From Bacteroidales bacterium (GTDB taxonomy: Bacteria > Bacteroidota > Bacteroidia > Bacteroidales > UBA932): a stretch of DNA of 64,000 bases. The position numbers and the translations under genes are program-made. The notes beneath the pieces were generated by a model. It searched no databases. It was not told the DNA's origin and saw nothing but the letters and a program-made list of their open reading frames with translations. Where the stretch lies: the NCBI GenBank assembly GCA_029098505.1, contig JAQXOE010000011.1, positions 1 to 64,000 on the forward strand, written 5' to 3'. This document shows, in pieces, positions 16,766 through 25,882 of this stretch (position 1 is its first letter; each line of letters begins with the position of its first letter).

Positions 16766-19105
16766 ATGAAAAGACTAGCTTTAGCAGTCCTTTTACTTTC
16801 CTTCTTCCTTGTATCCTGTAAGGAAGAAGGAAGAGAACCGAATGCTCTTTCTCCAAATATCCCAGTAGCGCCTTACGCTGTCTTTTCTGAAGGTCTGATA
16901 TCAGATATTAGTCCGGAAGGCTGGGTAAAGGAGATTCTGCAGAGGCAGAAGGATGGCCTTACTGGACATCCTGAGGCTATGTCCTATCCCTTCGATAGTT
17001 GCTGTTGGGCCGGAAATCTTGAAATGAGCAAAAACCCTCATTATTGGGGGTCCGACTGGTGGCGTTTCGAACAATCGGCCTACTATGTCGATGGTTTTAC
17101 TCGACTTGGCTATATCCTTGACGATGAGAAACTTATTGCTAAGGGCAAGGCGAATGTCGAATATGTTCTCGACCATCCTCTCCCTGCAATGCCAGGCTAT
17201 GAATTTGATGAATCCAGTTTCCGCGGCTTCGGTTTTGCTTCGCAAATTACCAACGATCCTCGCGCGAAGGAACGAGAGACAAGCAGAAGGGCAATGATCG
17301 AAAAACGGAAGATTATTGCCGCTGCCGGCCGTCCTGAAGGGCGTCTGGGGCGCGAAGGCGAATCGATGGGTTGGCCTTTTGCGGTTTTCTTCAGGGCAAT
17401 CAAGACCTACTATGAGGCTACCGGCGACCCGCGAGTACCCATTGCCCTCGAAAAGAATTATCTCACCTATACTCCAGAGGAACTTAGCGAGAGCCGTTAC
17501 ATCATCAATATCGAAGGCATACTTTGGACTTATTCCCTTACAGGAAACCCGAAACTGCTGGAGCTTGCTGAGGCGGTATGGGCGCTCGTCCCAAGCCATA
17601 TGGAGCAATATCTAAGCGACCGTCTTATGTCCGGTCACGGCGTGACCCTCTGTGAAACTCTTAAACTTCCTATGCTCCTGTATGCGTATACGGGAAAGGA
17701 GATTTACAAGGAGGCTGCGCTCAAGGGCAATAAGAAGATGGAAGATGAGAATATGCTCATAGACGGCATCATTTCAAGTTCGGAGGGGCTTGCCGGCGTT
17801 GATGCATTGGCTTCACACGAGACCTGCGATATCTCTGATTATACCTGGACTATGGGTTATTTCCTAATGGTTACAGGTGATGCGAGCTTCGCTGACCGCA
17901 TTGAAAAGGCCATTTTCAATGCCGGCTTCGGAGCTATTACCAAAGATTTCAAGGCAATGCAATATTTCTCCTGCCCGAACCAGTTTCTTTGTACGGGTAA
18001 TTCCAACCATAACGAATATAAGAAAGCAAAGACTTGGATGGCCTATCGCTCGGCTCACGAAGTCGAGTGCTGTATTGGCAATCTCCACAGATACTTCCCT
18101 AACTATGCTTCCAGAATGTGGTTGAAAGACAGTAATGGTCAGCCTGTTGCAGCTCTTTATGGTCCTTCATCAGTTGTATATGATCTGGGCGATGGCGTAA
18201 CTGTGAGCATTCAGGAGATAACAAACTATCCATTCGAAGATGATATACAGTTCAAATTCACCTTCTATGAGAACGGCAAACTGTCCAAGAAATCCCACAA
18301 TATGGATTTCACCTACCGTATCCCGTCTTGGTGTGATGCCTATGGAGAGCAGGGGTTCAAGACAGTCAGCAAGAGCTGGAAGAGCGGTGAGAAGTTGTTA
18401 GTCAAATTCCCTATGGAAATCGAGTTTGTGAAGAATGCGGTTCAAGGTGAAAGCGTGGTCCGCGGTCCGTTGACCTACACATACGCCATTCCTGCACACT
18501 GGGAGCTTGACACTTTGGTATATGACTATCTTGCCGGCAAACATTCAAAGAATCCGGACTTTGTTGATTGGAACATTACTCCTTCAGGCAAATGGAATTA
18601 TGCCATTCGTGAAGCCGAGCTTGACAAGTCTAGTCTCATCAGAACCCACGCAAAGGGTTTTCCTTTTGACCTTGAGAACGTTCCTTTAAAAATCAGAATC
18701 CCTGTCGTGGGAGTCAAGGATTGGAACCTGGACGTCATTCCAAGCAAGGAATATGAAGGGGAAAGATTCACCCAATGGACAAACGAACAGCTCTACGACA
18801 AAGACGGCAATGCCGATGCTGATGGAGACTACATAATGATTGGCGGAAAAGCCGTGCAATTGATCAAGGCCGGATCGATGAAGTATTATCCTGATTCTCA
18901 GGGCAATTACGGAAGAGTACGCGACGCATTCAACCAAATCTTTGAGAAGAACGGAAAATGGTACTGCAGTTGGGAGATGGAGGACGCATACATCACCCCT
19001 GCCCTGCCGGAGACTGTAGTCCCGGAAGAGAACAGCGAGACCTTCATTGACCTCGTGCCATACGGGGCTTCCACCATCAGGCTTACAGTATTCCCTGTAT
19101 ATTGA
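16766..19105 (+). CDS. GH127-type beta-L-arabinofuranosidase (DUF1680), lipoprotein
   Basis: This is a 779-residue lipoprotein (lipobox LVSC, Cys18). I take ATG at 16766 rather than the TTG three codons upstream because MKRLALAVLL gives a clean signal peptide. The (alpha/alpha)6 domain carries the zinc Cys3-Glu motif of GH127 enzymes: E352 and C354 in HETCDIS, and the adjacent C435-C436 in EVECCIGNLHR. In characterised GH127 enzymes one of these cysteines is the nucleophile. Beta domains follow at the C-terminus. Activity on beta-L-arabinofuranosyl groups is the family expectation, but related GH families (GH146 and others) share the motif. It sits in an esterase-rich operon. Confidence 0.82.
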   Translation: MKRLALAVLLLSFFLVSCKEEGREPNALSPNIPVAPYAVFSEGLISDISPEGWVKEILQRQKDGLTGHPEAMSYPFDSCCWAGNLEMSKNPHYWGSDWWRFEQSAYYVDGFTRLGYILDDEKLIAKGKANVEYVLDHPLPAMPGYEFDESSFRGFGFASQITNDPRAKERETSRRAMIEKRKIIAAAGRPEGRLGREGESMGWPFAVFFRAIKTYYEATGDPRVPIALEKNYLTYTPEELSESRYIINIEGILWTYSLTGNPKLLELAEAVWALVPSHMEQYLSDRLMSGHGVTLCETLKLPMLLYAYTGKEIYKEAALKGNKKMEDENMLIDGIISSSEGLAGVDALASHETCDISDYTWTMGYFLMVTGDASFADRIEKAIFNAGFGAITKDFKAMQYFSCPNQFLCTGNSNHNEYKKAKTWMAYRSAHEVECCIGNLHRYFPNYASRMWLKDSNGQPVAALYGPSSVVYDLGDGVTVSIQEITNYPFEDDIQFKFTFYENGKLSKKSHNMDFTYRIPSWCDAYGEQGFKTVSKSWKSGEKLLVKFPMEIEFVKNAVQGESVVRGPLTYTYAIPAHWELDTLVYDYLAGKHSKNPDFVDWNITPSGKWNYAIREAELDKSSLIRTHAKGFPFDLENVPLKIRIPVVGVKDWNLDVIPSKEYEGERFTQWTNEQLYDKDGNADADGDYIMIGGKAVQLIKAGSMKYYPDSQGNYGRVRDAFNQIFEKNGKWYCSWEMEDAYITPALPETVVPEENSETFIDLVPYGASTIRLTVFPVY

Positions 19106-19136
19106 TTTATTATTCAATCATATAAAACGATACAGT

Positions 19137-20093
19137 ATGAAAAGATTCATAATTTCATTATTGACAATTTATGTCTGCTCGGTCAGCCTATTTGCTCAGG
19201 CGGAGAGGATACGTCTTTATGAAGGCAAGGCTCCCGGCAGTGAAAAATGGACACAGGAGGAATTCCTCTTCGATTATACTACCTCGATGTATCCGGGAGA
19301 AACAGGCCAGTGCATACTTAATGTGGTCGATCCGGAATTGTACGTATATCTTCCGCCAAAAGGTACTGAGACGGGAGCTGCAGTAGTTGTCTGCCCGGGT
19401 GGTGGTTTTACAGCACTCTCCTGGAGCCAGGAAGGACCTGACGTCGCGAAATGGCTGGCAGACCACGGCATTGCCGCGTTTGTATTGAAATACCGCATCG
19501 CATATTCGGGTGCTGACTATGAGGAGGCTAAGTATGTCGCCGACCATTCTTATGGCAATCAGGGCCGTGACGCTCGTATGAGGGAACTGACCGAGAAGCA
19601 CGCAAAGATAGCCGAAGAACAGGGATATGACAGAAAGATGGCCTGGGATGACGGCCGTGCAGCGATTGCCTATGTCCGCAGGAATGCACAGAAGTACGAT
19701 GTCAATCCCAATGCTATAGGCATCATTGGTTTCTCTGCAGGCGGAAATATCGTGTACAATGTCGCCCTCGACCACGACGAGATGAGCCGTCCTGATTTCC
19801 TTGGAATGATTTATCCTGCCTGGTTCGAAGCAGAGGTTCCTGAGGATCCTATGCCTCTCTTCATCGCTGCAAGTCAGGGCGAGGCTGCTTCAACCAATTT
19901 CTTCGGCGATACTCCGGCTCTTTATACGGCTTGGAATAAGACGAGACAGCCTTGTGAAATCCACTCCTTCACTTCTGCTATGCACGGCTTTGGATACCGT
20001 AGCAACGGTCGTACGGAGAACATCTGGACCACATTGTTCTACAACTTCCTTGACAATTGCAAACTGTTGGATAAGAAATCCGTACATCAGTGA
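19137..20093 (+). CDS. Secreted alpha/beta hydrolase (acetyl xylan esterase/BD-FAE-like)
   Basis: This 318-residue protein starts at ATG 19137, which gives a proper signal peptide ending SLFAQ; an upstream in-frame start lies inside the GH127 gene. The VVVCPGGGFTALSW oxyanion motif, the nucleophile S200 in GFSAGG, and the MHGFGY catalytic His segment define a BD-FAE-like esterase that removes acetyl or feruloyl groups from plant polysaccharides. Its stop codon at 20091-20093 coincides with the point where SusD-like homology begins in another frame, so the deletion that created the downstream pseudogene may also have trimmed this gene's end. Confidence 0.78.
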   Translation: MKRFIISLLTIYVCSVSLFAQAERIRLYEGKAPGSEKWTQEEFLFDYTTSMYPGETGQCILNVVDPELYVYLPPKGTETGAAVVVCPGGGFTALSWSQEGPDVAKWLADHGIAAFVLKYRIAYSGADYEEAKYVADHSYGNQGRDARMRELTEKHAKIAEEQGYDRKMAWDDGRAAIAYVRRNAQKYDVNPNAIGIIGFSAGGNIVYNVALDHDEMSRPDFLGMIYPAWFEAEVPEDPMPLFIAASQGEAASTNFFGDTPALYTAWNKTRQPCEIHSFTSAMHGFGYRSNGRTENIWTTLFYNFLDNCKLLDKKSVHQ

Positions 20094-20934
20094 GATTTGC
20101 ATACTTAGGGATATCTACTATATGGTTGCTCTTGACTATTGGGGAAGAATCCCTATTGTCACCTCACGTTCATCGACTACTGTATTCTTCAGTATGAATT
20201 TTGACCACGCAAAGGCTCTCGGAATCGCCATCGCTTGCAATGGTCCAATCGCATCCATCCAATCCGCGAGACTTTGGGGATATGATCCTGAGACAATGAC
20301 TGCAAGTGATCCGCGTATGGGAAATACGGTTTACTACGGATTACAGAAGAATAGGGCCGGAGATCCTATCAAGTCTACAAACGGAACGGGTTTCAATGAG
20401 TATCTATGCTACTATCCTGAGTATTCAAGACTCGATTATCAGGAGTCTTACGCGGGAACCAAATGGGACTATCTATTTACATATGGTGGTCCTAGAGGCG
20501 GAAAGAAAAGGGATTGGGATTTCTCGGCATCAAATCCTTTCTTCTACAACAATTCAGACCGCGTAGTATGGCGTTATGCTGATGTAGTCCTTGCAGCAGC
20601 TGAAGCATACAAACGTTTGGGTGATGAAGGAAAGTGTCTTGAGATGTTCAACTCCATCCGCTCTCGTGCCAAGGTTGATACCTATGCCGAGGTCAAACCA
20701 TCTGACCTTCTTGATGAGCGCGCCCGTGAACTCGCTTGGGAGCCTGGACGTCGTGCTGATCTCGTTCGCTTCGGTATGTGGACACTTCCTACTGATGACA
20801 AGTTCGTAGGTGTTCCAGCACATTCTCTAGGCGGCAAATTCAAAGAGGACAATTCAGGAGTGACTACAGTCTATCCTATTCCTCTTTCAGTCCTCCAGTT
20901 GAATCCGAATCTAACTCAGAATCCTTGGAAATAA
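20092..20934 (+). pseudogene. SusD/RagB-family remnant, N-terminus and internal part missing
   Basis: The reading frame from 20092 shows SusD hallmarks without an N-terminus: EICILRDIYYMVALDYWGR (normally residues ~120-150 of SusD), IPIVTS, then DPRMGNTVYYG, RYADVVLAAAEAYKRLGD, SIRSRAKVDTYAE and a C-terminal LQLNPNLTQNPW. About 280 residues remain of the usual 500-600. There is no signal peptide, and the stretch between IVTS and DPRM is only about 50 residues instead of well over 100, implying an internal deletion. The homology begins inside the stop codon of the preceding esterase, and no SusC partner is present. The frame extends upstream to 19954 inside that esterase, but that part is not homologous. 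Confidence 0.75.
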
Positions 20935-20960
20935 GGTACTGATTTGAAAGTATGATAATT

Positions 20961-21006
20961 GAGGGCGGCTTTGGAATCAAAATGAGACCAGGCCGCTCTC
21001 ATTTTT
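20961..21006 (+). terminator. Rho-independent terminator
   Basis: GAGGGCGGC (20961-20969) pairs with GCCGCTCTC (20992-21000) with one G-T wobble, followed by ATTTTTG. It ends the esterase/GH127/SusD-remnant unit. The rest of the gap to the sigma factor gene (21007-21153) shows no gene. Confidence 0.7.
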
Positions 21007-21153
21007 GCTTCCCCTCGCACTTGCCACGGCTCCCTAAGCTACGCATCCCAAACAGGCCCAAGCGTTCAAATACCACACAAGCCCACTTCACATCTCCAAT
21101 ATTTCCCCAAATGCCTATTTGTTAGTATTTTCCGCCTGAGCTGAGAAAAAATC

Positions 21154-21184
21154 CTTGCACCAAAATCTGAAAAGAGTATATTTG
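21154..21184 (+). promoter_or_regulatory. Promoter of the ECF sigma factor operon
   Basis: CTTG at 21154-21157 and an exact TATATTTG at 21177-21184 are separated by 19 nt, which fits the Bacteroidota -33/-7 housekeeping promoter. Transcription would start around 21189, only a few bases before the ATG at 21194. The first in-frame TTG at 21155 lies inside the promoter and cannot be the start. Confidence 0.65.
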
Positions 21185-21193
21185 TATGATACA

Positions 21194-21751
21194 ATGGCAG
21201 ATATGGCATCAGGCAGATTCATAGTTGGTAGTGTTGAAAGAAGCATTAAGGATGTTTTTTTCAGCTACTATTCGCATCTTGTGTCTTTTGCTGCAGCCAT
21301 ACTTCAGGACGGTCGTTTGGCCGAGGACATTGTTCAGGACCTCTTCTTGAAACTTTGCAGTTCCAGCAAGGAATTCAAAGATGAACACGCTCTCAGTTGC
21401 TTTCTTTACACCTCTGTAAAAAACTCTGCCATAGATGAGCTCAGAAGAAGGTCGAAGCGTCCAGGTTCAAATGATGAAGATGTAATGAACTCAATACCGG
21501 ACGAAAGTTCTTTTGCCGATATTGTTACCCAAGAAGAATTCCGCCGCCTTCTTGAAAAGGCCATTGCCTCCCTTCCAAAACAGTCCCGCAGGGTAATGGA
21601 GCTCTCCTTGAAAACTTATTCCAACAATCAGATTGCAGACGAACTGGGCATCTCCGTAAACACTGTCAAGACCCTTAAGGCCCGTTCGCTGAAAAAAATG
21701 AAAGAAATCACTCATCTTTCTGTCATCCTTTTGAGCTGGCTCTTCGTTTAA
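21194..21751 (+). CDS. ECF-type RNA polymerase sigma-70 factor
   Basis: This is a 185-residue ECF sigma factor. Region 2 spans FFSYYSHLVSFAAAILQDG to EDIVQDLFLKLC, and region 4 spans LPKQSRRVMELS to the helix-turn-helix NQIADELGISVNTVKTL. The start is ATG 21194, or ATG 21203, rather than the upstream TTG, because the promoter box overlaps the TTG. It is followed after 33 bp by a FecR-type anti-sigma factor and then an STN-domain TonB receptor. This is the standard order for cell-surface signalling in which the receptor reports substrate binding through FecR and releases the sigma factor. Its target genes probably include this operon. Confidence 0.93.
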   Translation: MADMASGRFIVGSVERSIKDVFFSYYSHLVSFAAAILQDGRLAEDIVQDLFLKLCSSSKEFKDEHALSCFLYTSVKNSAIDELRRRSKRPGSNDEDVMNSIPDESSFADIVTQEEFRRLLEKAIASLPKQSRRVMELSLKTYSNNQIADELGISVNTVKTLKARSLKKMKEITHLSVILLSWLFV

Positions 21752-21784
21752 TATACGACGGATCAATAGTCCGCTGTATAGGAA

Positions 21785-22849
21785 ATGAAAGATATCGACA
21801 TAGAAAAAGCTATTACAAAAGCCGAGGAATTATTCAGGGAGTATACCGAAAACGATGGCTATCTTGCTGAGACTCAAAACTTTGGAAGTGAATCTTGGTC
21901 TGCATCACGGACCCTCAGAGCCTGGCTCGGATTGCAGTTCAGACTGAAAGGCCGTAAAGTTCTGATCATTGGCGCATCAGCCGCAGCAGTAATCCTTGCC
22001 GCCTTCCTTCTCATTTGGCCGCTTGGCGACTCTGATGAGCAATTGACTGCTCAGCATCAGGATATTGCGCCGGTGGAAGGTGAGGTGACCCTCAAACTCT
22101 CATCAGGCGAAGTCATTGCCATTGACAAACAGGAGGAAAGTCTGCTTGAAACCTCCGATGGTGTTGTCATTGACACGAGAAAGTCAGAACTCAGTTACGA
22201 AAACATTGCTCCGACAAGTGAGGAAAGCGCAATGAACGAACTCAGCATAGGCAAGGGCCGCACTCATTGCCTTACCCTCTCCGATGGCACGAAGGTGCAT
22301 CTGAACAGCGGAAGCACATTGCAATATCCTGTTCAGTTCACTGATGGTGAAAGGCTTGTCACGCTGGTGGGAGAGGCTTTCTTCGATGTGGCTGCCGACA
22401 AGGAGCATCCTTTCATTGTCCGTACTGCCGCTTATGATGTTCGAGTCCTCGGCACGGCCTTCGACGTTTGTGCTTATCCGGACGATGCCCGCTCGGAGAC
22501 GACGCTTGTGAGGGGCAGTGTCAATGTCGCTGACAATGTACTGACTCCGGGTACCCAGTACCGCTATGATGCGCTCAGTGGAGAAAGCAGCGTTGCGGAG
22601 GTGGATACGGAAATCTATATCAGCTGGATGGAGGACAGTATGGTACTCCGCCAGACCGGTCTCAATGAGATACTTGGCAGGCTTCAGCGGAGATTCGACT
22701 TCGAATACAGCATCTCCGAGCGGGCGAAGACAGAGAGATTCAATGGAAAAATCCCGATGAATGTGAATCTCAGCGTGATTCTCGACCAGCTCTGCGCCGC
22801 ATCAGACCTCAGCTATTCAATTGATAATGGAAAGCTTACGATAGAATAA
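21785..22849 (+). CDS. FecR-family anti-sigma factor
   Basis: This 354-residue inner-membrane protein has an N-terminal cytoplasmic part of ~60 residues expected to hold the sigma factor and one membrane segment (~60-80, VLIIGASAAAVILAAFLLIW). Its periplasmic FecR domain is marked by LSDGTKVHLNSGSTLQYP and GEAFFDVAADKEHPFIV, with VLGTAFDVCAY following. The C-terminal DUF4974-like domain (about 285-354) is related to the STN fold and would touch the receptor. One base separates it from the receptor gene, so translation is probably coupled. Confidence 0.93.
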   Translation: MKDIDIEKAITKAEELFREYTENDGYLAETQNFGSESWSASRTLRAWLGLQFRLKGRKVLIIGASAAAVILAAFLLIWPLGDSDEQLTAQHQDIAPVEGEVTLKLSSGEVIAIDKQEESLLETSDGVVIDTRKSELSYENIAPTSEESAMNELSIGKGRTHCLTLSDGTKVHLNSGSTLQYPVQFTDGERLVTLVGEAFFDVAADKEHPFIVRTAAYDVRVLGTAFDVCAYPDDARSETTLVRGSVNVADNVLTPGTQYRYDALSGESSVAEVDTEIYISWMEDSMVLRQTGLNEILGRLQRRFDFEYSISERAKTERFNGKIPMNVNLSVILDQLCAASDLSYSIDNGKLTIE

Positions 22850-22850
22850 T

Positions 22851-25800
22851 ATGTTCAACAATACAATCACCAAAAAGGCCATCGCAGCCATCGCAGCCCT
22901 GCTCATCAGCGTACTCAGCTTCGCTCAAAAGCAGACTGTCGATGACTTCAGCGTAAAGAACGCTTCTATCGAGACCTGCCTGAAGCTTATTGAGGCCAAG
23001 ACGGGGATGGGTTATCTCTACAGCGGCAAGGAAAATCTCGAGAACTTGGGCAATATCACCCTCTCATTGAAGGGCCAGAGTCTCGACAATGTTCTCAAGT
23101 CTGTCTTCAAGGGTCTGGAATACAGTTATGAGTATCGCAGTGGCGTTATCATTGTAAAAAAGATTGCAAAAGCTGCTCCGGTGGCTGCGGAACAGAATAG
23201 CAGCGGCAGGAAGGCGGCAGTGGAACTGACGCTCAATGTCAGCTCGCAGGAGGATGGTGAGCCCGTGGCCGGCGCCTCCTGTATCCTGCCGGATTATGGT
23301 CTGTTCGCGATGACCGACTACAAGGGACAGGCCGTCATTGAAAGGATACCGGCCGGAAAAACCCGCGTACAGGTTCAGATATTAGGCTACAGGGACTTCG
23401 AGCAGGAAGTGGAATTGAGCAATGACAGGACGCTCCCGGTGAAACTTTTCGTGTCTTCCCTTGCCCTCGAGCAGGTAGTGGTGACCGCTACCTCCAGCGC
23501 CGCAGGTTCGTCCACCAGCTCGAATATTGGACGTATGGCCATCGACCACCTCCAAGCCACCAGTCTCAAGGACATTATGCAGCTGATTCCGGGGCAATTG
23601 ATGAGCTCCTCCGATATGACCTCAGAGGAAAAGGTCACCATCAGAACTCTTTCGAGTTCGACTGCCAACAACGCTTTCGGAACATCCATTATGGTGGATG
23701 GAGTACCTATGTCGGACAATACCTCCATTGCCGACAAAATCAGCGGTTCTACCGGCGGCGCAGGAATCGACCTGAGGCAGATCAGCGCGGACAATATCGA
23801 GTCGGTCGAGGTCATCAGGGGCATACCTTCTGCCGAGTACGGAGACCTGAGCTCGGGAGCTGTCGTTGTGAACACCAAGGCTGGCTATACCCCGTTCGAA
23901 ATCAGGACCAAGGTCAATCCAACCACCTTCAACACTTCCTTCGGCAAGGGCTGGAAGTTCTCCAAGAAAGCAGGAAGCCTCAATGTCAATGCCGACTATG
24001 CGAGAGCGTCGGGCGACCCCCGCACCAAGAACCGCTCATATGACCGTGTCAGCGGAGGCTTGACTTACAGCAATACCATAGGACGCAATTGGTCCACCAC
24101 TACGAAACTGAATATCAGCAGTATAGTTGACCTAAGGAAGAGCGATCCTGACCTCCTCATCGAGGGCACGGAGACAGGCCAGAAGCAATATACGATGCGC
24201 CTGTCTCACAATGGAAGGCTCTCCCCGAACAAATTGCTCTCCCGTTCCATCAACTATGCACTCGGCCTTACCCTCACGGAGTCGGAATCCTGGACCTCCA
24301 GCATAGTCTCTGCCGATGGGGGCCTTCCTATCATCAATTCGCTGGTAAACGGCTATTACCAAGTGCCTTACATCACCGAGTCCTATAGAGCCACCGGCGG
24401 CACCTCTTCAAAACCCAGGAACTTCTACTCAAAGATTGGCAATGTCTTCACTGCCAATACAGAGCATATCAGCCAGCGTTTCAATATGGGTGCCGAGTAC
24501 AGATGGGAGTCTAACAAGGCCAGGGGCTATTACAATGAAGACGATTTCCTCCCACTGAGGCCGAACAGCAACGGCCGTCCGCGCCCGTATTACGATATCC
24601 CGGCATTGAATCAGCTGTCTTCGTATTTCGAGGACAATATCACTGTCAATCTGCCTGCCGGAATGGAGTTTAAACTTCAGGCCGGTATTCGCTTTGATAT
24701 GCTTCAACCCGGTCTGCCTGAGCAGGTCAGCTCCATCTCTCCTCGTTTCAACGCTTCTTACAAAGTGACAGACTGGCTCAGCTTCAGAGGTGGCTGGGGC
24801 CAGAACAACAAGACCCCGGGACTGACTCATCTCTACCCGGAACCCAAGTATATGGACAGGGAGTCCGCCAGCTATCTTCCAAGCGATGTAAGCAAACGCC
24901 TGGTCGTTTACAATACGAACATAACCGAAGTAGAAAGGAACAATACACTGAAAAACGCTACCAACACCAAGTCCGAATTCGGCTTTGACATCAATCTGAA
25001 GAACGGTATGTCCTTCTCAGTCGTTGCATATCAGGACTATATGAAGAACGGTTTCGGCAATCTCACCGAGTACAGTGTCTATACCTCAAACTACTATACA
25101 GCCGGGCAGGGCATCATCATAGCAGAGGACGGATCTCCTTCAATTGATTGGAAGAATCCCGCCAGAGTCGATACTGTCTTTACGACCAGCGGTCGTATCG
25201 GCAATACCAATGCCAGTTTGGACAGGGGAATAGAGTTCGACTTCAACCTCGGAAAGATTGAAGCCCTGAACACCAGTGTAATGCTCAGCGGAGCATATAT
25301 GGAGAGCCAGACCTGGAACAATGGCCCTAACTACCAGAGCCCTTCAGGTATCCCGGCTAATTCGGTATATGCCCAGGGAGGCTCCAATACACCTCCGTTC
25401 AAGCTTCAGTACCCAAGCGGTCTACAGCGTGACATAAACAGAAGACTCAGCGCGAACCTCAGGTTTGTGTGCAATATCCCAAGAATGAAAATGGTCATTT
25501 CCGCATCGAACCAGTTCATTCTCTACACTTACCAGCACAACACCAACCAGAAAAACGACCCTATAGGATGGATTGATACCGATCTCAGCTGGCACCCTAT
25601 CACAGAGGAAATGCTTGCTGATCCTGAATATCGCATCAAAGGCATACTGCTTTCAGCACAAAGGAAGAATCCTGCCGACAGCAAAGCCGTAGTCCAGCCT
25701 CCTATTTGGCTGATGAACCTGCGCCTGACGAAGGATGTATCGCGCAATTTCGGCTTCTCCTTCTTCGCAAACAATGCCTTATACTATATGCCTTTCCAGT

Positions 25801-25880
25801 CTAGCTCGTATTCGGGAACCTTGACTGAAAGGAATACCGGAACTTTTTCATTCGGTTTAGAAATGTACATAAAGATTTGA
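22851..25880 (+). CDS. TonB-dependent receptor with STN signalling domain
   Basis: This 1009-residue outer-membrane receptor has a signal peptide to ~25 and then an STN domain (about 30-105, DDFSVKNASIETCLKLIEAKTG). A carboxypeptidase-regulatory-like domain (~125-205), a plug (~215-345, including IESVEVIRGIPSAEYGDLSSGAVVVNT written here in parts: IESVEVIRGIPSAEYG, then SSGAVVVNTKAG) and a barrel ending FGLEMYIKI follow. The plug resembles FecA/siderophore-type receptors more than SusC, and there is no SusD partner. The STN domain and the sigma/FecR pair imply autoinduction by its ligand. The ligand is unknown; the downstream genes are surface proteins and a protease rather than glycosidases. 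Confidence 0.92.
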   Translation: MFNNTITKKAIAAIAALLISVLSFAQKQTVDDFSVKNASIETCLKLIEAKTGMGYLYSGKENLENLGNITLSLKGQSLDNVLKSVFKGLEYSYEYRSGVIIVKKIAKAAPVAAEQNSSGRKAAVELTLNVSSQEDGEPVAGASCILPDYGLFAMTDYKGQAVIERIPAGKTRVQVQILGYRDFEQEVELSNDRTLPVKLFVSSLALEQVVVTATSSAAGSSTSSNIGRMAIDHLQATSLKDIMQLIPGQLMSSSDMTSEEKVTIRTLSSSTANNAFGTSIMVDGVPMSDNTSIADKISGSTGGAGIDLRQISADNIESVEVIRGIPSAEYGDLSSGAVVVNTKAGYTPFEIRTKVNPTTFNTSFGKGWKFSKKAGSLNVNADYARASGDPRTKNRSYDRVSGGLTYSNTIGRNWSTTTKLNISSIVDLRKSDPDLLIEGTETGQKQYTMRLSHNGRLSPNKLLSRSINYALGLTLTESESWTSSIVSADGGLPIINSLVNGYYQVPYITESYRATGGTSSKPRNFYSKIGNVFTANTEHISQRFNMGAEYRWESNKARGYYNEDDFLPLRPNSNGRPRPYYDIPALNQLSSYFEDNITVNLPAGMEFKLQAGIRFDMLQPGLPEQVSSISPRFNASYKVTDWLSFRGGWGQNNKTPGLTHLYPEPKYMDRESASYLPSDVSKRLVVYNTNITEVERNNTLKNATNTKSEFGFDINLKNGMSFSVVAYQDYMKNGFGNLTEYSVYTSNYYTAGQGIIIAEDGSPSIDWKNPARVDTVFTTSGRIGNTNASLDRGIEFDFNLGKIEALNTSVMLSGAYMESQTWNNGPNYQSPSGIPANSVYAQGGSNTPPFKLQYPSGLQRDINRRLSANLRFVCNIPRMKMVISASNQFILYTYQHNTNQKNDPIGWIDTDLSWHPITEEMLADPEYRIKGILLSAQRKNPADSKAVVQPPIWLMNLRLTKDVSRNFGFSFFANNALYYMPFQSSSYSGTLTERNTGTFSFGLEMYIKI

Positions 25881-25882
25881 GT

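Noticed and set aside
19954..20091. Upstream extension of the SusD-like frame as a real N-terminus
   Set aside because: This part overlaps the esterase gene in another frame and has no SusD similarity or signal peptide; homology begins only at about 20092.
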